Below, piece by piece: positions 1-13,200 of a DNA stretch of 64,000 bases. The DNA lies in the NCBI RefSeq assembly GCF_011386835.1, contig NC_088800.1, forward strand, positions 84,880,981 to 84,944,980, given 5' to 3'. The translations under genes were made by a program, and so were the position numbers. Under the pieces are notes generated by a model. The model was not told the DNA's origin and ran no database searches. It saw only the letters and a list, made by a program, of their open reading frames with translations. The DNA is from Chrysemys picta bellii (lineage: Eukaryota > Chordata > Testudines > Emydidae). Position 1 is the stretch's first letter. Every line of letters starts with the position of its first letter.

Positions 1-1086
1 TTTAGAAAAACATCCAATCTTGATTTCAAAATTGTCACTGATGGAGAATCCACCACGACCCTTGGAACATTGTTCCAATGGTTAATTTCCCCTCACTTGT
101 TTAACTTGATACCTTATTTCCTGTCTTTGTCTAGCTTCAACTTCCAGCCATCGGATTGTGCTAGACCTTTCTCGGCTAGATGGAAAAGCCCAGTCTTAAA
201 TATTTGTTTCTCATCTAGGTACTTAGACTGTAATCAAGTCACCCCTTAAACATCTCTTTGTTAGACTCAAGGAGCGCAATCTATTTAATTTAGCACAATA
301 AGGCAGGTTTTCTAATCTTGTTTAATCACTCTCATGGCCCTTCTCTGACCCCTCTCCAATTTATCAACATCCTTCTTGAACTGTGGACACCAGAACTGGA
401 CACAGGATGCCAGCAGTGATTGCACTCAGTCCAAATACAGAGGTAAAATGACCTCTCTATTTCTACTTGACATTCCCCTGTTTATGCATCCCACGATTGC
501 TTTAGGCCTTTTGGACACCTTCAGCTGATTATCCACCATCACCCCCCAATCTTTTTTTAGAGTCTGCACTTCCCAGGATAGAATTCCCCACCCTGTAAGT
601 ATATTCTTTGTTCTGAGATAGTTACATTTAGTCTATTAAAATGCATATTGTTTGCATGCACCCTGTTTACCAAGCGATCCAGATTGCTCTGTATCAGTGA
701 CCTGTCTTCTTCATTATTTACCACTCCTCCAATTTTTGTGTCACTTGCAAACTTTATCAGGGATGATTTTAGGTTTTCTTCCAGGTCACTGATAAAAATG
801 TTAAATAGCGTAGAGCCAAGAACCGATCCCTGCAGGAGCCCACTGGAAACACACCTGCACGGTGATGGTTCCCCATTTACAGTTGCATGTTGAGACGTAT
901 CAGTGAGTCAGTTTTTAATTCAGTTAATACGTGCCACGGTCATTTTATATCGTTCTAGTTGTTTAATCAAAGTCTTGTGTGGTACCAAGTCCAATGCCCT
1001 ACAGAAATCAAAGTCTATTACGTCAACACTATTACCTTTATCAACCAAACTTGTCATCTCATCAAAAAAAGATATCCAGGTAGTTT
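1..1086 (-). mobile_element. CR1 LINE, truncated (same strand as PKD1)
   Basis: Read on the minus strand, it starts near the exon 37 donor with a TTTGATGAGATGACAAG stretch, passes through VLGSTLFNIFISDLEENL-type reverse-transcriptase coding (broken by stops and a frameshift), and runs toward a CR1 3' end at the window edge (AGATTGGATGTTTTTCTAAA). Both ends of the 5' truncation and the 3' tail cannot be fully seen. It fills all of the visible part of intron 37. Confidence 0.85.
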
Positions 1087-1100
1087 GCCAGGCACTTTAC

Positions 1101-1295
1101 CTTTAACATCTTGTGAAGCAGTTTGACCTTCCTGGCCTCCTCCTTGGCCTGGAAAAGGGCAAATCCCTGAGGAGGTCGGACTTTGTTGATCTTCTCTGAA
1201 ACGTGCTCGACAAATGGATACTCCACCAGTGTGTCGTCTTCCTCCGGGTGCAGGCGCTTTGCAACCAGTGCGAAATAAAGGGCTTCCAGCAGAAC
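1101..1295 (-). CDS. PKD1: PKD1 exon 37: cytoplasmic loop
   Basis: A 195-bp exon, the human length and the last exon in the window. It encodes [20 protein letters not shown], then [20 protein letters not shown] and [19 protein letters not shown]. Human has [24 protein letters not shown] and [22 protein letters not shown]. Acceptor GGGTCACAG, donor GTAAAG. The donor lies within about 15 bases of a CR1 copy. Confidence 0.97.
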
Positions 1296-4200
1296 CTGTG
1301 ACCCAGGAAATCAACGCGCTTTAAGGCAGCGGTATAGCAACCCCACCAGCACAAGGCCATGTAGGGAACATCTTCGCTGTTCCCAACATGGATTCAAGCT
1401 TGAATAGAGGAGCCGGCCTTGACTTGGATCCATGCATCTCCATGGCAGCCGACCATGGGTCTGTGCTAACTGATTTCTCCTCTCTGAGGTAAAGCCTGTC
1501 TGGCTGTTGCCATCTGAGATTTAGTCTCCGTTTGCCCCATCGAATTGTGCTGGGGGTGGGGAAGAACATCCGTTCTCCCAACGCCGGATGCTGTACGGCC
1601 TGATACACAACAGTGATAGAGGGTCCAGCTTTACATCTCTATAATCTCCACAGATGCGTCCCTGCCACAGGCAGAGAGATGGAACCATTTCACGGCTTGC
1701 CGAGGGCTTCTCGGTGCCAGTTCAATCAGGGCTGATCCCCTTTCAAAATCTGCAATAACTTACACAGGGGAATGAGAGAGAGAGAAGCAGGACCCTGTGC
1801 AGCCTAGACTGGTGGATACTGAAGATCATGAGACATTAAGCAGTTTCAGCTACCTGGAAAAGAAATTACACACTCTCTCTCTCTCTCTCTCCACACCCCT
1901 CCTTACCTTCAGAGGTTCCCAGACCAAGAAGGATGCCAGGAAGCTGAATATCCCTGAGATGAGCCACATGAGGGCAACGCTGGAGGTGAAGCCCACTCCA
2001 ATCCACACGGAGACCCCAATGGAGGTGGCAAAGAGGAGGAGGCTGACGGCGTGAGCTAGGTACGAGCACCAATGCGGCAGCAGGCGCTTCCTGAACGCGT
2101 GGTCTGCAACTGCAGGGAGCAAAGCAAGGGGCTGAAATCCCACAACGGTGCGGCCGGCAACCGCCAGCCCCACCGGAGACCCGAGCCGTTGTGGGGAGCC
2201 TGGGTGCTCTTTAGACGGATCGTCCGGATTTCTGCGGCCCCTCTCCCGCACCATGCTGGACAGACCACATCCATAGCTCGCTGCTGGAATGCATCCCTCC
2301 CTGAAGCGAAGGGCAGTAGTCACCCGTCTGCAAACTGCACCGTGTGGACATGGGGCAGGGCAGCCATTCTGACCCAGACACTGGCCCTCACTCTCCAAAT
2401 CTTACCAAAGACCCAGGGGATCTTTAATGCCCAGCCAGAGCCTTGGCTTAAGGTGTCACCCGGAAGACCCAATCCAAGGAGCTCGTTCTGTTTACCTGGG
2501 AAGGACAAGGGTGACCCTGCGAGGCTTTGAACCCGCATGTCACCGGGAGTCTTGACTCCTCCTAACCGGCTGCTTATGCCACTAAGCCACCCTGTCCAGG
2601 AGGGGCTGCTTAGACAGAGAGACGCTTTTATCCAGCCGTGTGACTATGCTGTACAAATCAGATACTACAGTAGTTCAGGTAAAACCAATGGATGGATTTT
2701 AATAGGCCCAAGAGCCCCGGCTCCATGTTCAGTTTTCTGCACTGAGAAGAGAGGCTGTAGTGCAAGAAATTTCTGGGGGTGGGGTGTCTCTGAAAGCAGG
2801 ACAGCTCGTGCTAAGAAAGCCACTGCTCTTAGCTCCTTACCAGGACCCTTAAGTGGAGAAGCCAAGAACCTATCACCACCCATGACCCGTCTCCCATCTG
2901 TTCAGCTCTCCGCCTCCTGGCCATGGGAGAGGCTGGCCTGTAGGGAGACGGTGTGGACTGTTCGTTTGCCCATGTTATACGTCCCAGCACGAAGTCTCCT
3001 TTCCTTCTCCCTCACTCTTGTTTAACTGGTTTGAGTCTTCATTTGAGTTCTAACTCCCTTTCCCCTGCGCTGACATCAGGACCCTCCCCTACCTTCAGGT
3101 CTAATTAGTCCACCCCGGTAACCTGCTTCTGCAATCAACCCCCCTGTGGGAGTGGGGAGTGGTGGCTTTGTTGTTGAGCACAACATGCCGAGTTAGGGCT
3201 TTTCCAGAAGGGGTTTTTATGATGATTTTAACGAGAGCCCAGGGAACAAAGGGAAATGGATCCTGACATGGTAAGGACTAGAGAGCTGGAGAATTGTAGG
3301 CAAGTAGCATGCCCCCTTCTGAACCTGGCTCATAAAGGGGTGCACCTCACGGCAGCCTGTCGGTCTGTGTCTATCTGTTTATCCACCCCTTATTGCCATA
3401 ACATCTGAGCTCCTTTCTTTGCCTAGCTTGTTTCAGGGAGCATGTCCTTTGCACTGGGCACTGACATTAGAGAAGGCCCTGCCCGCCCAGTACCTGTCCA
3501 TGTAGACTTAGCAGATCTGCTCACTTCCCTGGGAGGGGCTGCTATGTTCTGTCCTTTCTCATTCAGCCGCTGCAGCATGATGGTCTCTGTCTTCTCCCCA
3601 AACACGCTGGATCTGCCAGGGCAAATCAACGTTATTAGCATGGGGCTTAAACCCGGGTTTGCTTTGCAAGAGACGCTCCATCAGACACGCGGTCTCTGCG
3701 GTAAGCAAACCGGCGGTAGCCTGGTTCGGAGGGCCCTAGAGAGAGGATTCTGAGCCCAAGCAATGTGACATTTAATCTAGCACCAGCCTCAGGCAACTCT
3801 GTGGCTGATTAGAAGCTTTTCTTCTTTTTAAAGGTGTGTGCTTCGTGAGAGAGCCAGTCCTGCCCACTACCAGCCTGCTCAATAGGAATCACTACCGTTA
3901 TGCCCTGCAGTCACGGGCAAGATACAAGTTACGGCAGCATCAGTCAGTGGGATCTGCCTACGTCCCACTGGGCCGCCTGGTTTGAGTCACCGCCTGCAGA
4001 GAAGGGACAGCAGGAGCGCAAGGCTGCTCAGGTTTCTGCTGATGACTTTTGGAAATTGCTCTTCCAGCAGCCTGCCCACGGTGCCCCCAACGCAGACCCT
4101 GCGCAGCCGGGTCAGACTGATGGACTCTGTTTTATATCTTACAGGGGCATGGCGAGGCAGAGAGTCCCTGCTACTTTGCTGGCACTGTTTAAACTGGGCT

Positions 4201-7200
4201 ATAAACCCAGACACTGGGAGATCGCAGTCAGCCAGGCACAGAGCAGTATCCGGGCTAGGATGGGCTCTGGACAGAGGGGCTTTGATCAAAGCCATGGGGA
4301 GGTTCACATCCTCTCTCCCCAGCGTCGTTGTTGTGGAGCTGCTCTCGGGCAGAGCTGACCTGCACCAGCGGCACTCGCGGAGCAGCTCAAAGGAAACCGC
4401 TACAGAGACGCTTCTGTTGCCGCTGGAGGCTCCTTCACCAAGGTGCAGCCCCCCGTGGCTTTTACCAGGGACCGGCTGCAGCTCTTTGCCCTCTGGGGCC
4501 CCTGCATGCCAGAAGCTGGAGCCAGGTCGGGGTAGGAGCCACATGGGGGGCGGCAGGCCCAGGGAGCGGGGACAGGGGCTGCTCCCAGGCCCCTCCCACA
4601 CTGGGCAGGTAGAGGGGCCCGGGCTCCCCAGCCCAGCTCCGGCTTCCGGCTTGACTGGGGTGGGGGGTTTGGGGGGAGGAGGAGGGGCAGGGGCGAGGCC
4701 AAGGAGGGGGCAGAGCCTCGTGGCCCCACCCTCTTTTAGGCAGAATCAGTCGTCCCTGTCCCCCACATTCCCGGCGGGAAGCGCTCACTCGCCACACCTT
4801 GTTTAAGCACTCTTTTCTCCCTGTGTACTTACAGGCCTGAGATCAAGTCCGTTTCAGCTCTGGCGTACTGCCCCGTATCCTGGGAGATGCCGCTAGCTCC
4901 GTCTGCTAGGATCTGCCGTATCAGATCTTCATCTGAGAGGGACAGACAACAGCAGGGCGGGAAAGTGAGCCCCCCAAGCGTTAACCAACTCCCTCTCCCT
5001 GTTAACGGGGCTGCTCGATCTGTTCCCAGCACCTCTCGGTGGAATGGGGGAGGGCTTCAGGCCAGTTTCCACACAGGTGAAGCTATAGGGGTCCCCTCCT
5101 GCACAGCCACCTTGAACCTCCTCCTATGGCTCCCCACCTGCCCCCCAGTATCACTCCTGCGCCCAGTGTGAACCTACTTCGCCACCCGGATGGATGCACA
5201 AATTGGGGAGCACAATCTTTTAGGGTCACTTCAGGGGCTCACAGATGAGGATACGCAGGTCCCTGGGGAATTCAGACACCCTGGGTGTGAGAGTCTCCCC
5301 TTGCTCCCAGGGTTTGACAGCAGGGTAATGCCGTGGGTTCAGTGGACTCTCCCCCTGGGCGTAAGAGCAGCCCCTGGGCCCGGAGTCCGACTGCCTGCCC
5401 ACGCTGCAATAGCCTTGACGATGGGCCAGGCGGTGACAGCAAACAGGTCTGCAGCCCCGCTGCCCTGGGCCAGCGCAGGATTGCTCTCTGCCACCCATCT
5501 CCTAGGGCGTTAGCTCCTCTGCTTTTAAAGGCCCTGTATTAAAGAGCTCCGAGGCAAATGCAAACCCGGACGTGGGGGATTTTTTTCAGTTAAAGTGCAG
5601 CATGGCCTCCTCTGCTGGGATGAAAGCTGGCTGGTGGCCCAGGACAGGTGGGGGTGGGGGGTGCAAGCCAGGCTAGGAACAGGCCATGCTCAGACACGGG
5701 AGCAGTGTGATGTCGGAGGGCCAGGGTGCCTCCTTCCCATGCCCTGAGGGCTGGGGCCGCCTGCTCTGAGCAGGGTTTGCAGCCAGTGACTTGCTGCAGG
5801 CCCGAGTCCTTGACCCGTTCTGATCGCTTTTGGATTCGGACTCCCAATATAAGGAGAAAGGTCTAATGGGTCCATTGAACACTTGAGCTGAACCAAATGG
5901 CCTTTTGCTCCGTCAGCCAGACCTGAGGAGTCATCGCAGGGTGCCCTGGCCAAAGGAGGCAGCGATAACCCTGTGGCTATGAGGGTCGCCATCGGTGATA
6001 GATGGGCCGAATCCAGACGCCCTCGCTCAGCCCAATTGCCTGTAGGAGTCAAGGGATCAGGCCCAGGACTTTTATCTTAGCACCGTCCCCTTTCACAGTG
6101 GTCAAGGGCAGGGGGTGTGAAGGCTGACGCAGGGAACTGGAGGAGTCACTGACTTTAGGGCCAGAAATAAAGCGGGGTTCCGATGCACAAAACTCCCCCT
6201 GCTCAGTCTGCGTCCAGGCATAACTGTCCACGGTAGCGAGTACTAGACAGCAGGGAATCACTAAGGCCAAATGCCCCTCCCTACCAGCACTACCGGAGCA
6301 AAGCACGCCCTGCTCACCCCCACCTGAGGCAGAGAAGTATTTGGTCTGCCCTTGGTGCAAGCCAAGCGACAAGCTGTCCTCCTCGGCCGGCAGAGGCACC
6401 TCGAGCCCCAGATGGCGGCTGGCCCGTCCCCGCTTCAGCTTCTGGATGGTGTTGCCCATGATGGAGGGGTCGCTGAGGAGATCTGGCCAGTTGAGCAGGG
6501 CCTCGTTGGAGTGCCACCGAATCAGACTGCGGGACAGAAGGCAGAGCGGGATGTTCCCAGGTTGGCAGTGGGAGACCGAGCGCTGTGTATTAATAGCCGG
6601 GATAATGTACTCCAGGGGGATTTGTATCAGAAGCCAGTGTCCTGCCTTCCAGACGCATTGATTTATTGCGTTTGCTAATCAATACACGCAAGCAGGGCAG
6701 AACCCCTTACCCTGGGAGAAATCAAAATGCAGCCTGTGGTGGTAATAAAGCTGGCAGATGCGCCTCACCTCTTAGTCACAAAAAATGACCAACCACAATA
6801 AAATGGAGCCTTTTGCCCACTGACATTAATCAGGGCTTGATGTCTGAGACTCCCCCACCCACAACTGACTGTCTTCCATGAAAGGAGGTGTCTGCATACG
6901 CGTCCAGAGCCCGTACAAATGCAGAATCCCTGCTGGCTTTCATCCCCGGCAGCTTGCTCACCTTTTTGAATCGTCCAGGAACAAGTCGGTTTTGGTTTGC
7001 TCGGAAAAGGCCTGTGGGGAAGGAGCAAAATGAGTCTGTCACCAAACGCTGGCTGGGTTTTGGTTAAAATCACAGCTGATCAACACTGCAGGGCCAGGGG
7101 CTCTCCAGGGGGGTCAGGCAGGGGAAATGGCAGCAGGGAGGGGCCAGCCTCGCGGTCTGGGCACAGGACTGGAAGCCAGGCACTCAGTCACTCACTGGCC

Positions 7201-10200
7201 CCGATGCTGACTCGCTCTATGTCTTTCAGCAATTCACAGCCCCTCTCTGCCTCCATTTCCCACTGTAGAAGGCGAGGGGGCGCCGGGCCGATCGGGGCAT
7301 TAACGTGTATCGGACAGAAAGCGCTGGATGGATGCTGAGTATCATTAAGTGCCTTGGGTAGGTGGGGGCCTGAGAGCATGCTGCTCTCACTCTGCATGGC
7401 TTCCACCCCTCCCTTACACATCAGGGACTCAGCCAGAGGCCGTACCGTGTGCCAGCTCCCACTCTTCCCTGTACCCGCCGCATTAACTCATGACACCGCT
7501 CCGCAGCCACACGCAGGGACAGAAGGAGGCTGAATGATGCCCGGAGGGGCCGGGGGAAGCACTCGGAACTGCCTGTTTTGTGCCTCCGTTAGGCAAGAGA
7601 GTTGTCCCATCGCCTGCTTACCTCGGCCCGGATCCCGGGGAAGGTGAGGAAGGAGCTCTCCAGGAAGGAGGAATCCAGGTAGTTATCTATCTCTAAGGAC
7701 TGCTGGTCCGAGTGGGTCAGGGTGTGGCTGATGGACGCCTGCACAAGAGGCGGGGAGGAGAGGGTGAGGCCATTGTTCTGGCTAAGAAATAGGTCTCGCT
7801 TGTATAATTAATGTATGGCCCCACCCCCTCCCCTTCAGGTCTGGCACCACCTACACTGGCGCTCCAGGCCGCAGCCCCTCCTTCGGCTGCCCCATCCATT
7901 AGATCAGCGAGCAGACGCTCTTGACCTGCCCTACGTGTTACACCAGCAAATAAATGGCTGGGTAACACAACCGTGCGCATGACCCCATCAGCACCCTGAA
8001 ATGGGCAACCCTGGTCTGCCTGGTAACAGTGAGAGCAAAACCAGGGGAGCGCCCCAAACCCACGTGGGTTTTTCAAATACCTCCCAGGGGCAGCTCTCAC
8101 CAGCCAATGCTTACAAGTCAGATGACACCAGGTGCCTGCATGGTGCCCCTGAGTCTGACGTCTCCCCCCGCCAAGGGCATACCAGCACAGGGACAGCTCA
8201 CAATCACCTGCTGAGCGGCTTTCCCAAAGAAATGTGCTAGTCTCTAAGGTGCCACAAGTTCTCCTGTCCTGATTCCGGTTGGGTCCATCCCCTCCCCCGC
8301 CCACCCCCCACGACTTTCTGAGAGTCTCTCCTATGGTGCTTGCCTCCCATCGTTCTTCATTGCAATTGGCATATTCCCACTTGGGGTTTTGTTCTGGTCT
8401 CCCCTGCCTGATGTGTCTGTGGGACTGGATCTCCTATCATTTATACCCCGGCAGCCTACTAGACACAGAGGAGCAACACCTGATTTAGGAGGGGGTGAGT
8501 GAAAGGAGAATCAACGCTGCTATTTGTATGGGCACGGAACGCTTCTGTAGCATCGCTATGGGCCAGATTCTGTGCCTCTTACTTCTGTCCATGCTGTTAC
8601 TCCTGAAGTAAGATACTACACAGTGGGAGTAAGGATGACGGATGCTGGCCCGCTATAAGCCAATCTGTTGTCATAAAACACCCCTTGAAAGTCAGTGATT
8701 TTTCCTCCCTGTTACCTTGCTACGAGCCATCCTGAAGAGGAATAAAATGACCAGGTACAATGGATAGACCACAACGCTGGACACCAAACCAACAGCCACT
8801 GTGTCAACGCTGAGTGGGATCAGGTTGGAAACAGCCACGTGACTGGAGAAGGTCAAGAAAAGGAGAGAGATGTCAGAACCAACATCACCTGTGTCACCAC
8901 CTGAACTAGGGAGCCAGCGTTTGGAAGGGAAAAGCCATTTTCAAAGGGACACCGTCGAGAAGACATTGCTGGCTCCACTGGGAGTTTTGGATGTGCAAGG
9001 AGCGCAGAATAGAGCCCTGGCTTAGGCTCAGATCCTCACAGGTATTTAGGTCCTAAATCAACAGGCTTTGATTTGAAATGGATGGTACCTCAAACGTATC
9101 AAAGGTACCTGCCTAACTTGGAGGATCTGGAGCAGAAAGCCTTTTGCCTGGCGTTATTAGTACCAAAATGAAGGGCTGTTGTGGTCTGGTGAAATTCTGA
9201 TTATGCAGCAAACGACTGCAGCTGCTGTTGACCTGCTCTGTCCCTCTCTCTCTCGGGCTCATTTTTAGATGCTTTGTTACTTTGCTTTTTCCCAGGATAT
9301 AAAAAGCCTCCCAAGTCCCAAACCACAGAACAAATCAGGGTTGGGCTATTGGAAAAATTCCACCCAGGAGCTGTGTCTCTCTGCTGCTTTCTGCCAGGAG
9401 TCCCCACACCTGGCACTTGTGTCCAGAGCAAGCGGGACACCTTCACAGCTGCTTCTTAGCCCCATCACAAGTATCAGGAGGGAGAATATCGGCAAGGTCT
9501 GAAATATTTCTCTACAGGCAAAAATAAGAGGGGGGGAGGGGTGGAGCCAAAGAGAGAGAGGGAGCAGCAAGATCTCTCCATCCAGGCTCTTCTATGATGC
9601 CCATCCTAGTGGTATCTGAGCATGGGAACAATTCACAGATTCTTGTGATAGGGCGGTCGGGGAGCTCCTTTTCCTTTACACTGGTGGAAATGGAGGATCG
9701 TAGGAAGGTGATAGATCAAGGGTCTGGGGCGTCACAGAATCATGGTCTGCGTGCCACACAGCCAGGTGACAGCACAGGCCATTACCAGGCAGGACATGGG
9801 ATGGGTGGTGCTAGACCAGGGCAGAGGCTTGGTAAGGTGAGCCCGAGAGACCAGGAGCAGCGCGGTAGGATGTGCGGCCCACCTGAGATTGACGTCTCCC
9901 ACCACGCCGTACCACACGGCGTTGGCGCAGAGGAAGAGGAAGATGAGGGCGGAGCAGCAGGTGGCTCTCTGCACCCGAGTGAAGCGGCTGCGTGGGGGCC
10001 GGTCCCACATGGAGAGCCAAACGTGCTTCTCGAAGAAACCCCGCTGCAGCTCCGCCACGAAGATCCGAGGGAAGCTCCTCAATTCCGTCTCACCTGAATG
10101 CCGGGAAAAGAGAGCCAGGGTCAGGCTGAGATGAGCAGGTGACAGCCACGCTCTGCAGAGGAGGCCATTCTGTGCCCTAGATCCACCAGCCCTCACAGCT

Positions 10201-13200
10201 GGAGCTCACGGGGGCCTGTGTGGTGAGACCGGGACCCATCCCTCAGAGCTGGAGTTCATGGGGGCCTGTGTGGTGAGACAGGGGCCCATCCCTCAGAGCT
10301 GGGGTTCACGGGGACCTGTGTGGTGAGACCAAGACCCATCCCGCAGAGCTGGGGTTCCCGGGGCCTGTGTGGTGAGACCGGGACCCATCCCTCAGAGCTG
10401 GGGTTCATGGGGGCCTGTGTGGTGAGGCCGGGGCCCATCCCTCAGTCCTGGGGTTCACGGGGGCCTGTGTGGTGAGGCCGAGACCCATCCGTCAGAGCTG
10501 GGGTTCACGGGGGCCCGTGTGGTGAGACCGGGACCCATCCGTCAGAGCTGGGGTTCACGGGGGCCTGTGTGGTGAGGCTGGGACCCAACCCTCAGAGCTG
10601 GGGTTCATGGGGACCTGTGTGGTGAGGCTGGGACCCAACCCTCAGAGCTGGGGTTCATGGGGACCTGTGTGGTGAGGCCAGGACCCATCCCTCAGAGCTG
10701 GGGTTTCATTGTGGCCGCCTTCTTTGCCATGTATGCTCTGGTAGTGGAGAAAACAGAGCCAGAGCAGGTAAAAGGCAGAAAGAAGCCAGCAGGGCACCTC
10801 CAATCTCGAGCCAGCGTGAGGGCATTGACTGGGAGCCCATGATGTCGTCCATACCGTCACTCTTTTGACATTCCCTACAAAATAAGAAGCCCCAAAATCC
10901 CAGGAACTGCCCTGCCCTGCCCTCCTCCTTGTATCCCATGAACACTGAATGTTCCAGGCCGCGTGTCCCAGCAACCAAGCACTCACTGGCGGCATAGACC
11001 TCCTTCTCCACCATGCCGTCATTCTCTTCGCTCTCCACGGACAGCCAGTCATTCACCAGGAAGAAGTAGTTCTTGCTGGTCTGCAGGTCTCGGACTATGA
11101 CGTGCTGCAGGTACCAAGAAGGGCTGAGTCCTAAGAGCAGGGAAACAGAGTGACGTGGCTCATGGCAGACAATTCCTCGGCAGGGGCACAGCCCCGGGGA
11201 CGAGCTCAGGAGAGTAATAACAGTCAGTAATGCGTATCAATCGCACTCCTCATCCCTACGGGACGGGGTGGCCCACAGGCGCTATGGGATGGGCCACTCT
11301 GGAAGGGCCTAAGACAGACACTTCCATCTCAAAGCACTTTACAAACGTAGGTAACTAGAATATAGCCCCAATCTGCGGTAGCTGAGGCACCAAGGACATC
11401 TGTGAAAATCATTTTGGGGCTTGCACATAGATTTACACACCTAATTCCAGGCAACCCCATTGGAAAACGTCAGCCTACGTGTCTATGGTTGGGCACTCAA
11501 AATTAGAATCCTTTGGCAAATGTGGCCTGAAGAGACTTTCCCAAGGAAACGCAGTGACAGAGCTGGGGCTAGCGCTCAAGTCCCCTGGCTGCCAGCCCCA
11601 GGTCGTGGCCACTGGACAATAATGTCTCTCCACAGTGCGGTGTGTCCTAAGGCAGTGAATGTTCTTAGTTACCCATCAGAGTTCATCAGCTTCCCAGCAC
11701 AATCCCCCGTGCAAGAATGGCTGCTCGTGCAGGATTTCTGGGGGTAGCCCAGAGTGGCACAGGCAGAAACCTTGCAAGAATATCGAATACCATAGGTCTG
11801 ATTCAGATCTTACACCAGTGTAAATCACCAACCCAATGGTGATCGTCCCAGCTGTCCAAACCTGGCACACCTGCCCAGGCCTCACCTTTATTGTCATGCC
11901 AGATGCGGATTTTCCAGACGCTGCCCAGGCTCTGCTCCGTCGCAATCTGAAAAACATCGAGGCTGTTGCGGTGGAAAGCGTTCTCCCCATCCAGATGCCT
12001 GTGACCACTTTTATTATCCACGCCGTACAGGGTGATCCCCACGTGGGCGGTGGTACCTGGCAGGAGTTAACAGGAGGGTTCAGTGTGGCAGATCCCATCC
12101 AGTGCAGAGTTCTCTCCCCCCCAACCCTATGACCAAATGAAATGGCCCTTTTGAGAGGCCACCCAGAGACCCGTAAGAAATTAACATGTTTGTATCCATG
12201 GTTGCGGCTTGGCCTCCCCACACCCAGAGATAGGGTTACACACAGCTTGGAAGAGTCAGCTGGTGAGATCGGATTGATACATGGGCTTTAGTATGTTTCC
12301 TTCTGAGATGGGATGTGAGCTAATGTTCTTTAACTTGCTGACATCCTGGTGGGAGGAGATGTTTGTTCTGGATGTTCTTTCCACGGAGTGGCTGAAAGGC
12401 TTGTTTTCTTTGACTACTCCCCGGGACCAGCTGCCAGACACTCCTTGTTTCACCTGGGCCACCTAAATGTCCCCTGCTCGCCTATAAGGACCCAGACATG
12501 GTGACTGGGCATGAACCTGCTCCCAGGGAAGCCATTGGCGCCCATGAGAGCAGCTATCCGACAGTGACACCAGGGCATTCTGTACAGACGCTCAATCAAC
12601 GCTCCCAGATTATATCCGCTCGCGTTTCAAAGTCCAAAGATGATGTTTCTAGCGGTTGTGGCTGCTATCCCAGCCCAAGCTTTCTGCCTCCTTCCTCCTC
12701 GCTGCTAAGAGAGACTCAGGGACCAGAGTGAAGCGATTAATTGTGCTGGCAACGCACAGAAAGCAGGAGAGAATCCAACTCACTGTCTTATAGCAGTGCT
12801 GGCCCCAAAGGGCCAGCTGGAGTAAAATTCAACGCTCTCCCTGAAACCATCGGGAACCACGAGCAACATCTCCACAAAATGAGAGGAGGAGAAATTGTGC
12901 CTAATCCCGGGAGAAAGGAGCAAGAGGGCATCGTGCTGCGGAGTCATCGCCCCCAATCAGGAACAGTCAGGGCTGGTAAATGGACACGGGATCAAGCCCC
13001 AAGCCCAGTACGAAGACCCGTCCTTTGTGGATCATACTTATATTTGACACTTACCTGAGGGCTGTTTCCTTTTGAAGTCGCATTGAATTGGCCTGAACTG
13101 AAAACGTCTCAAAGACATACAAGGGCGCTTTCAGCAGAATTGCAAGAAGGAGCCGGACCATGGCAGAATAACTCAACCCCTTTCAGAGCCGGAAACACCT

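Noticed and set aside
2518..2591. Possible tRNA gene
   Set aside because: A- and B-box-like motifs are present but the acceptor and anticodon stems do not fold properly; more likely a SINE head.
3982..4806. 274-codon plus-strand frame and overlapping 204-codon minus-strand frame
   Set aside because: Intronic GC-rich, stop-poor sequence; low-complexity proline/glycine/serine translations, open in several frames at once.
10256..10438. Repetitive 60-codon minus-strand frame
   Set aside because: Translation of the 50-bp minisatellite (49- and 50-base units); not conserved coding.
10199..10710. CRISPR-like array
   Set aside because: Units are contiguous and near-identical with no unique spacers, in a vertebrate intron; it is a minisatellite.
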